This document shows, piece by piece, positions 16,546 to 25,960 of a stretch of 46,999 nt of DNA. The DNA is from DATJGF01 sp035495315 (GTDB lineage Bacteria; Verrucomicrobiota; Verrucomicrobiia; Limisphaerales; UBA8199). The notes under the pieces were generated by a model, which was not told where the DNA came from, did no database searches, and saw only the letters and a program-made list of their open reading frames with translations. Location of the stretch: the NCBI GenBank assembly GCA_035495315.1, contig DATJGF010000108.1:1-46999 (forward strand). The letters run 5' to 3'. A program made the position numbers and the translations under genes. Every line of letters starts with the position of its first letter. The first letter of the stretch is position 1.

Positions 16546-18126
16546 ATGAGCAAGAGCTTTTACATAACCACGGCGATTGACTACGTAAATGGCAGGCCCC
16601 ATTTGGGCCACGCTTACGAAAAGGTGATTGCCGACGTGATCGCCCGCGCCCATCGCAGCTTTGGAGAGTCCGCCTTCTTTTTAACAGGCCTCGATGAACA
16701 TGGGCAAAAGGTGCAACAAGCCGCCCTGGCTGAAGGAAAAAACCCGGCGCTTTATTGTGACGAATTGGCGGTGATTTGGCAGGAGGTGGCCGCAAAACTG
16801 CAGCTAACCAATGATGATTTTGTGCGGACCACTCAGCGGCGACACAAAGAGGTGGTACAAACAATCCTCTCGAAACTCTATGACGAGGGTCAGTTCTACA
16901 AGGCGCTTTACGAAGGATTTTACTCGACTAAGGAAGAAACCTTTTTGACCGAGAAAGACCGGCGCCCGGATGGGACGTTTGACCCGATGTACGGTGAGGT
17001 CGTTCGCCTGCAGGAGGAAAACTATTACTTTAAGCTGAGGGAGCAGCAATCGTGGTTGATTGATTATATCGAAAAGAATCCCAGCTTTGTAGCTCCGGAC
17101 TATCGTCGGAACGAAGTGCTGGGGTTTTTGAAAAACAACGTTTTGGAAGACTTGTGCATCAGCCGGCCAGCCGCCCGTCTTAACTGGGGCATCCCGCTCC
17201 CCTTTAATACCGATTACGTCACGTACGTTTGGTTTGACGCCTTAAGCAATTACATCACTGTGCCCGCATCACGAAACGATGCCGGAGTGCCTCCTCAATT
17301 CCACTGGCACGATGTTAGCTCCGAATCTTCGATTAGCGTTTGGCCTGCCGATATTCACTTGATCGGAAAAGACATACTAAAATTCCACGCGGTCTATTGG
17401 CCGATCATGCTCAAAGCAATGGGAGCACCATTACCCAAACAGATCCTGGTCCATGGTTGGTGGCAGAAAGACGGCCAGCGCATGAGCAAAAGCACCGGCA
17501 ACGTGGTGGACCCGGTAGCCATTATCGATGAATGGGGCGTCGATGCATTTCGGTTCTACGTGGTCCGGGAATTGGATATCGGCCCGGACGGCAACTGGAC
17601 TGACGCCGGGTTTCGCTCGCGCTACTCGGCCGAGCTGGCTAATGGACTCGGCAACCTGGTCAATCGTTCGCTCTCGATGCTCAAGCGATACCGCGAAGGG
17701 AAGCTGCGGAAGATATCGACTGAACTGGACCCGGAAGCGACGCGGGTCATAACCGAAACGCGAAGTTTACTTGAGAAAAACGAGTTGCAACGGGCGCTCA
17801 TTACGATCTGGTCGCTCGTAACTCGTGCCAATCAGTACGTCGATCAGACTGCTCCATTTAAGCTCGCAAAAGAGCCGGCACAGGCCGACCGGTTGGACGA
17901 GGTGCTTTACAACCTGGCCGAGGTTTGCCGCATCCTCGCGGTCCTGCTCTGGCCGTTTCTGCCCGACACCAGTTCAAAGATCTTCCAACAACTTGGGTTG
18001 AGCGGAGCGCCGGATAAATTTCAGGCAGCACATTGGGGAGGGCTTGCCGCCGGTCATACCATTGGCACGCCCACCCCCCTTTTTCCAAGGAAAGAGACTG
18101 TTCCAAAAGAGCAAACTGCGCAGTAG
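16546..18126 (+). CDS. metG: Methionyl-tRNA synthetase
   Basis: 526 residues from the ATG at 16546. The frame stays open upstream to 16456, but the conserved start SFYITTAIDYVNGRPHLGHAY follows directly from 16546. Class I signature HLGH is at 19-22 and RMSKS at 312-316. The zinc-knuckle region reads YSTKEETFLTEK without cysteines, so this is the zinc-free form. The C-terminal anticodon-binding helical domain is present, and the protein ends without the extra EMAP/tRNA-binding domain found in longer MetGs. No T-box leader was seen in the 118-base upstream gap. It charges initiator and elongator tRNA-Met. Confidence 0.96.
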   Translation: MSKSFYITTAIDYVNGRPHLGHAYEKVIADVIARAHRSFGESAFFLTGLDEHGQKVQQAALAEGKNPALYCDELAVIWQEVAAKLQLTNDDFVRTTQRRHKEVVQTILSKLYDEGQFYKALYEGFYSTKEETFLTEKDRRPDGTFDPMYGEVVRLQEENYYFKLREQQSWLIDYIEKNPSFVAPDYRRNEVLGFLKNNVLEDLCISRPAARLNWGIPLPFNTDYVTYVWFDALSNYITVPASRNDAGVPPQFHWHDVSSESSISVWPADIHLIGKDILKFHAVYWPIMLKAMGAPLPKQILVHGWWQKDGQRMSKSTGNVVDPVAIIDEWGVDAFRFYVVRELDIGPDGNWTDAGFRSRYSAELANGLGNLVNRSLSMLKRYREGKLRKISTELDPEATRVITETRSLLEKNELQRALITIWSLVTRANQYVDQTAPFKLAKEPAQADRLDEVLYNLAEVCRILAVLLWPFLPDTSSKIFQQLGLSGAPDKFQAAHWGGLAAGHTIGTPTPLFPRKETVPKEQTAQ

Positions 18127-18201
18127 CGGCAACGTACAAACGGGAGCTTAGAGGATATCTGGCGCCCTCTCACCCCGCCTTTGAGTTTGGTTGTGCATAA
18201 A

Positions 18202-19935
18202 TCAAAGACTTTTGCTCGGCAGCTGGAATGCCGCCATTTCTTCTGCATTTCGAACCAGCAGGAGGTTGCCCGTGACGACCGGATGATTCCAGGTTTTGCC
18301 GTGGATAGCCTCTACTCGGGCGAGTTCCTTAAAGTCGTCTGAAGTCGCAGAGACAAGCGCCAGGTCACCTTTCTCGGATACTACTAAGAGAGCGTCCTGG
18401 TCAGGCAACAGCACGAGCTGGCCGTTACCGTAGCGCCCGCCTTTCCACCTGCGCTTACCCTGCTCCAACTCAATGCAAGCGAGCAGGCTGCCGTCGAACC
18501 CATAAGCGTGGCCTTTATGGACGACAAAATCATTGAAGTAGGGTTTGAGGCCAGACGAAGTCCAGCGCTCCGTGAGCGTCCATCCATCAGGACTGTGCTT
18601 CACGACCATGCGCCGGATACCGGCTCCACCGCCACCCCCACCTGTGCTGACCAAAATATCGCCATCCCCAATCGGGGCCGGCTGGACGATTGTAACACCC
18701 TCCCATGCGTACTCCCAAAGCACCTTGCCATCGGTAGGCGTCACACTGGTAAGTCCTGCTCCGCTGAGGAGCAGAACCTGCGGCACACCGTCGACCATCC
18801 ACTGATGTGGCGAACTGTAGCTTCCGCGGTGAGTTGGGCCAAACCACCGTGGTTTGCCATCATTCACGTCGTAGGCTGCAAGTTTGCCATCGGCTGCGAC
18901 AACCACCAGATCGCCGATGACTAACGGCGAGCTGGCAAAACCCCAGCCCGGAATTTTCATGTCGCTATCAGCAGCTACATTGCGTGACCAGACCAGCGCC
19001 CCGCTGCTCGCATCGAGCGCGTTTAGAATTCCTGTTGCACCAAACGTGTATACGCGATTGCGGTCGAGCGTAGGTGTCCCGCGCGGACCAGCCCCGCCAT
19101 TCGACTCCCAAAAACGAGCTGGGTCACCATGCCGCCATACTGGTTTGCCCGAGATTATGCGGTAACAAGTCACAAACTCGTCCTGACCACGTTGTTCCTG
19201 CGTGTAACAAAAATCATTGCGCACAGCGAAGGAAGACCAACCCGGCCCGACGGAGCGCCGCCACAGCTGAACCGGCGGCGAATGGGACCAGTCTGTCTCG
19301 ACTCGCACCCCGCGGGCAACGCCGTCGCGCTCGGCTCCGCGAAAGCCCGGCCATTCGGCGGCTGGCTTTACCGTTCTGTCCGACTGCGTGAAGATCGACT
19401 CGTCAGTTTTTTGCGACAGCAGTTGTTCTTCGGGAGTCTTCGTCCACCGCCACTTCAAATCGTTCTCAAAGTTACCGGTGAAGCCACCGGTCTTAATCAG
19501 CGTCCACACGCTGCACGCAAGCAGGATCGACAGGGCCATTGCAACGCGGCGAGGTCCGTCGCCCAGGTGCCGACTGACTATCGTACATGCGACGAATGCC
19601 AGGCTCAGAACCGGCACCGCCAACACGAAGAAGAGCATCCCCTGAGCTCCCGTCGCTAGTGATTTATCCAGGAACCGTGTGGTTACATAAAGAGAGACAG
19701 CCATCAGGCCAACCCCTGCCAATCGGTCGAGCCAAGCGGCTCGACTGAAGAACAGCCACCATACAACGATCGCCAGACCTCCAGCCAGCCCACTAATCAC
19801 TGCAATGGCAACAGCATTAGGTGCGACGATCGGCAGCACGAAGCGGAGCAACCATTGCAGTATAACAATTACAACACCCGGCCAGAGTCGCAGCGGCTTC
19901 TGGAGAATTGATTTGCCAGTCTGCGTGGTGTTCAT
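18202..19935 (-). CDS. Membrane-anchored PQQ-like beta-propeller protein
   Basis: 577 residues. Five membrane segments occupy about residues 17-148, followed by an exported beta-propeller (about 195-577). Blades show the PQQ-like/BamB-type pattern: ALDASSGALVWSRNV, AYDVNDGKPRWFG, SVTPTDGKVLWEYAW and CIELEQGKRRWKGG. WPGFRGAERDGVA before the propeller is typical of planctomycete and verrucomicrobial members. There are no clear PQQ-binding catalytic residues or heme motif, so it is more likely a scaffold or sensor than a dehydrogenase. ATG 19935. It is divergent from the GH127-like gene (about 160-220 bases between starts) and may be coregulated with it. Confidence 0.85.
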   Translation of the reverse strand: MNTTQTGKSILQKPLRLWPGVVIVILQWLLRFVLPIVAPNAVAIAVISGLAGGLAIVVWWLFFSRAAWLDRLAGVGLMAVSLYVTTRFLDKSLATGAQGMLFFVLAVPVLSLAFVACTIVSRHLGDGPRRVAMALSILLACSVWTLIKTGGFTGNFENDLKWRWTKTPEEQLLSQKTDESIFTQSDRTVKPAAEWPGFRGAERDGVARGVRVETDWSHSPPVQLWRRSVGPGWSSFAVRNDFCYTQEQRGQDEFVTCYRIISGKPVWRHGDPARFWESNGGAGPRGTPTLDRNRVYTFGATGILNALDASSGALVWSRNVAADSDMKIPGWGFASSPLVIGDLVVVAADGKLAAYDVNDGKPRWFGPTHRGSYSSPHQWMVDGVPQVLLLSGAGLTSVTPTDGKVLWEYAWEGVTIVQPAPIGDGDILVSTGGGGGGAGIRRMVVKHSPDGWTLTERWTSSGLKPYFNDFVVHKGHAYGFDGSLLACIELEQGKRRWKGGRYGNGQLVLLPDQDALLVVSEKGDLALVSATSDDFKELARVEAIHGKTWNHPVVTGNLLLVRNAEEMAAFQLPSKSL

Positions 19936-20153
19936 GGACGACGCTGGTAATTTGGTCCTAAGCGCTGGTTAAGCCTGTTCGGATCTCGGTGTGGCAGCTG
20001 TCACCACGTAACCCCGCATCCTTTTAAAGAACGCGCATCAACAGATCAAGATCTGATTATGCCACCGAAATTCCGATACACCGTTGTCTTTTGATGCCCT
20101 CAAAGGCTAATGTTGTGCCCATGCCACGCGCTTTGGTCGGAATTCCTTCGTTA

Positions 20154-23100
20154 ATGCGGAATTCTCTTTTCATTCTCGCAGCTTGCATTCCTTTCTGCCC
20201 GATCCGATTGCCGGCTGCCGATTCCACCGAGTCATCAGTCCAACCGCTGATGTGGCAAACGAACCCGCCAGCCACCCTGGACCTGCGCGAGAATATGGCC
20301 CTCGCGGCTAAAGCCATCCCCCCGCGACTGGATCCGAAAATGGACTTTCGCCCCTGGTTCCTTCTCAAAGGAAAAGGAGGAATTCCGGTCGCTACCGAGC
20401 ACGCCAGTTGGGATTTAGCCGATATGACCGGGCGCTATCTCGAATCTCTCATTTTGGCTCGTCATATGGGCATTAGCTCGCCGGAACTCAGCCAGGCCGA
20501 AGCACACCTTGAACAATATCTTTTCAAGATCCTGGGCGAAGATGGATTAGTACATGATCCGCAGACCGGCGCAATTGATCACAGTTTTTCGCAGGGCAGC
20601 GCCTTATACGGCCTGGTCGCCTTGTTCGAGGACTCCGCTGATCCGGTGGTTCGCCGGGCAATTGAACGACTGATTACAGGTCAATTGAAGAGGGTGAAGC
20701 GTGAAGGTGACCAACTGATTGATCCCTCCGTTAAGCTCGAGCAATCTTCGGGAAGCCATCTCGCAGGATACCAAATCTTCCCGATTATTTGCTTCTATGA
20801 ATTGACCGGCTATCCGGATGCACTGACCTTAGCCGAAGGACTCACGCGCTGGGCAATGGCCGATCCCATAATTGGCGACAAGGGCGAGATCACCAAACCA
20901 CTTTCCTGGGAAGGACATATTCATTCCTGGCTCGACACTCTTGCTGGCTGTGCACGCACGGCCAGGACTTTTTTTCCAGCTGAACGGGAAAGGACGATTG
21001 CACGCTGCCGTGCGGTATACGATTGGGTGCGACGCAGTAATACGACGAGCTTCGGCTGGATCGCCACCTACCCTACCGGAGGCTCGAGCGAGACCTGTGC
21101 GATTTCCAGTGCGATTCGCCTCGCGCTGGAACTCAGCGCGGCTGGCTGTCCGGAATATCTCGATGATGTCGAACGCTTCGTTCGTAACCAGGTAGTCGAG
21201 GCCCAATTTAAGGATTTGCAGGCTTACGCAGATCCGACTAATCGTGTCACGCCGCTGCTCTTAGGTTGTTTTGATAGTCAATCTATGCCGAATGGTCACT
21301 TGGGCACGCGCGGCGGTGAAGATGTCGGCAATGTCGAAGGCTGCTGTCTAAATGGCGGAATGCGCGCGCTCGCTCTGGCCTGGGATGCGATCCAGACGGC
21401 CGACGAAACGGGCACCACGGTAAATCTAGAGCTCAACAGAAGCGGCCCCTCTTGTGATGTTATCGGTTATCAACCATTCGCCGGGCGAGTAGACGTAGTT
21501 CCGCGGCTTTATGGCAAGCTGCGCGTACGCGTGCCGAGTTGGGTGAGGCAAGAAAGTATCAATGTGGTTGAAATCGAATCGGCTGGCGCAACAAACGCGC
21601 TGCCATGGGTGTTTGAGAAACCATTCGTTGTCTTAGCTGCCGTTAAACCGGGAATGCGTGTTTCGATCCGTTATCCCCTCAGAGAGTTGGAAGAGGACGT
21701 AATGGCCGGTGGACAGAAGTTCCACATAAGATGGCAGGGTGATGTAGTGATGAAAGTAACCCCGGAAGGCAAGCGCGAGCCGGCGTATCAGCGAACAGGC
21801 TCAGCTTCGTCGGGCAGATGGTCAGAAATACCGGCAACGCCTGATGCCTACGAGCTCCAGGACGGGGCGCGGCGCGCGAGCATGAGCATGCTCGCGCGAA
21901 TGGATCTGCAACGCGAGGGTCAGCCATTTTTCCGTATTTATCCGTTCGCTTCACCACCGCGGGCCGAACACGAGAAATGGGACGATGGCGATATGACAGG
22001 CCGTTATGTGGAAGGACTGATCCTCGCGCGGCGGATCACGGGAGATTCCATCGATCGCCGGGAGGCTCTTTTGCGTCAATATCTGGCTGGTTTGTTCGAT
22101 CGTGGCGATGGGCTGTGTTATACGCGTCAGACAATCTGGACTCCGCGTCGGGCCTGCCTGTTCAGCCAGTCATCGGCAATGCTCGGTTTGCTGGCGTGGT
22201 ACCGCGAAACCGGTTCAACTGAAGCGCGCCAGCTGCTCGATAGCCAGGCTGACGGACTTATGCGTATCGCAGTGGATAAAGGCGACGACGCCTTCTTCCC
22301 CAAATATGAATGGGACGGCAAAAGTTACGCGGATGATCCCGCGGGCAAAGATGCGCCGATTTGGTATGGAGGGCGAATCATTCTGCCACTGGTCGATTAT
22401 TGGCAACTCAGCGGGCGGGAAGATACCAAGCGATTTCTGGATAGACTGGTGCACCACTGCGTGGAGGTCAGTCACTTCATCAAGCCGGACGGCGCAGTGG
22501 AACAAGGTGAAGGATGGTGGGGGCACCTGCACTCCACGATGGACATGGCCGCCGGGATTGCCGAATACGGTCGGCTGACCAACCGACCGGAACTGGTGAC
22601 CTGGGCTAAGCGCATTTACGAATGGATCGGACGGACACACACTACTGCTTATGGCTGGGTAGCGGATGTTTCGGGCGGCCGCATTTGTGAATCATGTGCC
22701 ATCGCGTCTCGTATTCGGCTCGGGCTGGCGCTTTACCGAGCCGGTGCGCTGGATCCGTTTGGAGAGATTGATCGGTTTTTGCGTAATCAACTTGTCGAAA
22801 ACCAGTTTGTCGATGTCTCTTTTATGAATCCGCTTCGTCCGGAAACCGCCAGAACCGACAAAGCCCTCTACGCGGGCATTGATCGCATGGTCCGCGGCAC
22901 ATTCCAATGTTGGGGCACCGCGAACGATCTGATCGGCAATGATGATATCGAAGGCTGTGGCGCCGGGGGCGGCGTGCAAGGAATCGCGCTTGCTTTGAAC
23001 GCTCTTTCCGAATGGCGTGACACTCCGAAGGGCGCAACACTCAGGGTGAACCTCTTGTTCAATCAGACGTTGCGCGCGAAGCCAACCGCGCCGTTTCATT

Positions 23101-23525
23101 CGGCGGCCCCTGCAGCCGCTCAACTCGTAAGTTATCTCCCAAATGAAGGTCGAGCAGTGCTGTATGCCCACCAGTCAATACCTGGTTTGGAAGTGCGGTT
23201 GCCCGATGGTGTTGAGGTATCGGATGCCCGTGTGCGCCGTTGGCACGCTGGCAATAGTCCGCCCGCCGAGAAAAGCAACGCCCAGCGCGACGGTGCATAC
23301 GCGATGATTTCCGCGATTAAAGCCGGCGAGGTCGTTGAGCTGACGTTTCCGCTTAAAAACCGCGAAACCATTGAACACGCTGCCGGCGTCGAGTATCGGG
23401 TTCAATGGAAGGGTAGTTCGGTTCTGAGTCTAACGCCGGCTGGAACTCGGGTCCCGCTGTATGCGGGTCGCGCCCGACTGAACGAGCCGCGCGCCGAGAT
23501 CATTGGGTCCCGATATCCGTGGTAA
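20154..23525 (+). CDS. Exported protein of two tandem GH127-like modules
   Basis: About 1,123 residues from ATG 20154, which begins a signal-peptide-like N-terminus (MRNSLFILAACIPF); ATGs at 20094 and 20121 would extend it. Two homologous halves, about residues 30-560 and 570-1123, each have an alpha/alpha-barrel followed by a beta-sandwich. Matched pairs are DMTGRY (90-95 and 613-618), the FSQ helices, RFVRNQVVEAQF/RFLRNQLVENQF, and RWQGDVVMKVTPEG/QWKGSSVLSLTPAG. In GH127 beta-L-arabinofuranosidase (HypBA1), Glu338, Cys340, Cys417 and Cys418 bind zinc and Cys417 is the nucleophile. Half 1 keeps E313-T-C315 and C397-C398. Half 2 keeps E846-S-C848 and C935, but G936 replaces the second Cys. 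Arabinofuranosidase activity is only inferred. Confidence 0.8.
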   Translation: MRNSLFILAACIPFCPIRLPAADSTESSVQPLMWQTNPPATLDLRENMALAAKAIPPRLDPKMDFRPWFLLKGKGGIPVATEHASWDLADMTGRYLESLILARHMGISSPELSQAEAHLEQYLFKILGEDGLVHDPQTGAIDHSFSQGSALYGLVALFEDSADPVVRRAIERLITGQLKRVKREGDQLIDPSVKLEQSSGSHLAGYQIFPIICFYELTGYPDALTLAEGLTRWAMADPIIGDKGEITKPLSWEGHIHSWLDTLAGCARTARTFFPAERERTIARCRAVYDWVRRSNTTSFGWIATYPTGGSSETCAISSAIRLALELSAAGCPEYLDDVERFVRNQVVEAQFKDLQAYADPTNRVTPLLLGCFDSQSMPNGHLGTRGGEDVGNVEGCCLNGGMRALALAWDAIQTADETGTTVNLELNRSGPSCDVIGYQPFAGRVDVVPRLYGKLRVRVPSWVRQESINVVEIESAGATNALPWVFEKPFVVLAAVKPGMRVSIRYPLRELEEDVMAGGQKFHIRWQGDVVMKVTPEGKREPAYQRTGSASSGRWSEIPATPDAYELQDGARRASMSMLARMDLQREGQPFFRIYPFASPPRAEHEKWDDGDMTGRYVEGLILARRITGDSIDRREALLRQYLAGLFDRGDGLCYTRQTIWTPRRACLFSQSSAMLGLLAWYRETGSTEARQLLDSQADGLMRIAVDKGDDAFFPKYEWDGKSYADDPAGKDAPIWYGGRIILPLVDYWQLSGREDTKRFLDRLVHHCVEVSHFIKPDGAVEQGEGWWGHLHSTMDMAAGIAEYGRLTNRPELVTWAKRIYEWIGRTHTTAYGWVADVSGGRICESCAIASRIRLGLALYRAGALDPFGEIDRFLRNQLVENQFVDVSFMNPLRPETARTDKALYAGIDRMVRGTFQCWGTANDLIGNDDIEGCGAGGGVQGIALALNALSEWRDTPKGATLRVNLLFNQTLRAKPTAPFHSAAPAAAQLVSYLPNEGRAVLYAHQSIPGLEVRLPDGVEVSDARVRRWHAGNSPPAEKSNAQRDGAYAMISAIKAGEVVELTFPLKNRETIEHAAGVEYRVQWKGSSVLSLTPAGTRVPLYAGRARLNEPRAEIIGSRYPW

Positions 23526-23584
23526 CGATTCCGTATCCGGCCTCTTCGTACCTTTGGCGGAGTCACCCGGCCACCTGGGCAATC

Positions 23585-25894
23585 TTATTCCGCATCCTTC
23601 ACGCAACGAAAGCCGATCGTGGCGCAGCGATCCAATCCGGGCCACATCAGAATGAATTTCGCGTGATGCGTGCAGGGGCGAGGTCCGCCATCCATGTACC
23701 AAACGCTGCCTTTTGCTTGGAAAAAGCTGCCCCCGCGAATGGTCGCATAACGCGTGTGACCATCGTCGCGCTCACTTTCCGTCCATTCGTAAACGTTCCC
23801 GGCCATTTGGTAGCATCCGTAAGGGCTCCGGCCGTCAGGCAAAGCGCGCACCGGCAGCGTCGCGCCGGTGGTATTCACCAGACGAGGGGCGGGATGTGCC
23901 TCATCCAGTTCATCGCCCCAGGGCCAGCGCCGACCGTCTGTGCCCTGCGCGGCCAAGTGCCACTCATATTCGGTCGCCAGGCGCTTCCCTGCCCACTTGG
24001 CATAAGCACGAGCGTCGTTGAGTTCTACATAAACGACAGGATGATCCGATAATTCGATCGGCATCTTTCCTCCGGGCCAATGCTTCAGAAAATTCTCCCG
24101 GCGAGAAGGCCTATAATGGGTTGCCTCCAGAAAGCGCTTAAACTGGGCGTTGCTGACCTCGGTTTCATCTATATAAAAGGCTTTCACATTAACCGTGAAA
24201 TCGTGCAGCAAGCGCTCATCAAAGGGAGTGCCCCACCTGAACTTTTGTTGCTCATGCTCGGGAGTGGCCGGGTCCGGATAACAACCGCATTCCCTGCGGC
24301 CGTGCTCAAGCTGAATGCGAACATGGGCACCCGGAACAAAAACCATCCCCTCTGGGATTTCATGACTGGGCGGCGAAGTTGCAAGGGCTAACCGCGGCTC
24401 GGTATCCGGCTTTCGGACGTTGCGCCGATCAGCAACCAACTGTTGAGTTGAGAGTTGAAGCTGGCTTGCCAAAAGGCGCCGAAACTTTCCGTTAATGTTA
24501 TCCCGCCTCACCGCGACCAGACAGCCAACACCAATGGAAGGTCCTATTGCTGCACTCAACTGCACCATTTGATCAACCTGCTCTGCCTTAGCCGGTGTAC
24601 CTTGCCACAAATCGTAATAGTCCCACCCTTTCCGCGTCGGAAGGCGGACCAATGGTTTGCAGTCTGCAGGCTTTGTCGAGGAGGAGTCCTCAGCCGCGCG
24701 CTCCGTGAGAAAAGTGAACAAATCGATGCCGTCAGCAGACCAGTGATGACAATACACGGCGCTCAGACCATTTGTGCCGGATGCAAGTGTTGGAAAAAAC
24801 GGGTCCCAGTTATCGCCGCTGAAAAGGTCGCGGTACTGATGCAAGATTGCAGCCGCTCGACGCCAGAAGCGCCGCTCCTCCTGCTTCCACGGATTGTAGG
24901 TGCCGAAAACGTTCTCCCAAATGATGATCCCGCCGCCGTTGAAGAAGGCACGTCGGATTTCGTCGTGATGGTCCGTATTCCAACGATCGATCTGCCAGCG
25001 CATGTGACGAGGTTCAATCCATTTCCGATTATCGAGGGCGGCGGCTTGAAAATCTCGTCCGACCCACTGAGCCCAGGACGCACTGCAAAGAGCCAGGTTC
25101 GCGATGGGCGGATTATCCTCGGGACACAGGGAGATTCCGGGATGAACCGCTTCAAGTTTTTTGTGCAACAGCGGCGAACTTCCGCTGAGGGTATCCAGAA
25201 AGACGCCATCAACCTCGGTCGCGGTTAATAAATCGGCCAATGAATCTTCGTCCGATTTCCCTTCCCGCCGCGAGCCCTGGTCCCAGGGATTGTAGTCTAT
25301 AAAGACCCGGGTGCCTCGGCGATGCGCCTGGCCGACCAAATCGCGAATCGCAGGCAGTCCGCCAGGCATGTCCCGATAAAAGTCGAATTGATTTCGCGGA
25401 TCGACACCCAACCGTGGATACCCTTGCCATAGCAGCAGCACGTCATACCCGCCGAATTCTTTCTCGCCATCATCCAGGAATCCCCGCAGCTGATATCGGC
25501 CGGTGATGGGGTCGTAAAAGCTGCGATCGTACATGAAGGTGAAATGACAGGTGAATGCGCCGCGGACCCAAAGCTGGCCAGCTTCATCGTAAATCCCTCG
25601 ATTCAGAACAGCGGCGGTTGAGGCGAGATCTGCGGTTCCTCGCAGCGTTCCACTACGCGCATCCTGCCGATATTGCCTAAGAGCGGCAATCCATTGTTCG
25701 CGTGGCTGGCCTGGAGCTGGCGCCGGGATGTACGACTGATTGGGATCTCGTATGCGGAGCTGCTCCAGGACGTGGTTATCCACGCTCATCGCAGACTGGA
25801 TAAAACCAACTGTTAATACAAGCAGAAGCGCAGCTGTTGTTCGGCGGCAACTCAAGCATTCATGTGCCGCAGTGGAAAGCGAGGAGGATTTCAT
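23585..25894 (-). CDS. Exported TIM-barrel glycosidase-like protein fused to an FGE-like domain
   Basis: 769 residues from ATG 25894, where a signal peptide begins (MKSSSLSTAAHECLSC, then a hydrophobic stretch). Residues about 130-420 look like a glycosidase TIM barrel: FGGYDVLLLWQGYP, VFIDYNPWDQ (D200), VDGVFLDTL (D234) and GGIIIWENVF (E327). I cannot name the family. Residues 512-767 are a formylglycine-generating-enzyme-like (PF03781) domain: FYIDETEVSNAQFKRF, HPVVYVELNDARAYAKWAGK, WPWGDE and GCYQMAGNVYEWTES. The usual catalytic cysteines after RGGSF are absent (RGGSFFQAKGSVWY), so it should not oxidise sulfatase cysteines; a binding role is more likely. It is convergent with the GH127-like gene, 59 bases apart. 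Confidence 0.8.
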   Translation of the reverse strand: MKSSSLSTAAHECLSCRRTTAALLLVLTVGFIQSAMSVDNHVLEQLRIRDPNQSYIPAPAPGQPREQWIAALRQYRQDARSGTLRGTADLASTAAVLNRGIYDEAGQLWVRGAFTCHFTFMYDRSFYDPITGRYQLRGFLDDGEKEFGGYDVLLLWQGYPRLGVDPRNQFDFYRDMPGGLPAIRDLVGQAHRRGTRVFIDYNPWDQGSRREGKSDEDSLADLLTATEVDGVFLDTLSGSSPLLHKKLEAVHPGISLCPEDNPPIANLALCSASWAQWVGRDFQAAALDNRKWIEPRHMRWQIDRWNTDHHDEIRRAFFNGGGIIIWENVFGTYNPWKQEERRFWRRAAAILHQYRDLFSGDNWDPFFPTLASGTNGLSAVYCHHWSADGIDLFTFLTERAAEDSSSTKPADCKPLVRLPTRKGWDYYDLWQGTPAKAEQVDQMVQLSAAIGPSIGVGCLVAVRRDNINGKFRRLLASQLQLSTQQLVADRRNVRKPDTEPRLALATSPPSHEIPEGMVFVPGAHVRIQLEHGRRECGCYPDPATPEHEQQKFRWGTPFDERLLHDFTVNVKAFYIDETEVSNAQFKRFLEATHYRPSRRENFLKHWPGGKMPIELSDHPVVYVELNDARAYAKWAGKRLATEYEWHLAAQGTDGRRWPWGDELDEAHPAPRLVNTTGATLPVRALPDGRSPYGCYQMAGNVYEWTESERDDGHTRYATIRGGSFFQAKGSVWYMDGGPRPCTHHAKFILMWPGLDRCATIGFRCVKDAE

Positions 25895-25960
25895 AGGTCC
25901 CGTCTCGGCATACCCGAGTGCTTGAACATGGGCCACCTCGTGGCGTCACAGGGACTCCTC

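Noticed and set aside
24455..25228. Plus-strand open frame of about 257 codons
   Set aside because: Antisense to the TIM/FGE-like gene, whose domains are clear on the minus strand; no motif in the antisense product.
23585..25894. Calling the C-terminal domain an active formylglycine-generating enzyme
   Set aside because: The catalytic cysteine region after RGGSF has no cysteines, and no sulfatase gene is in the window.
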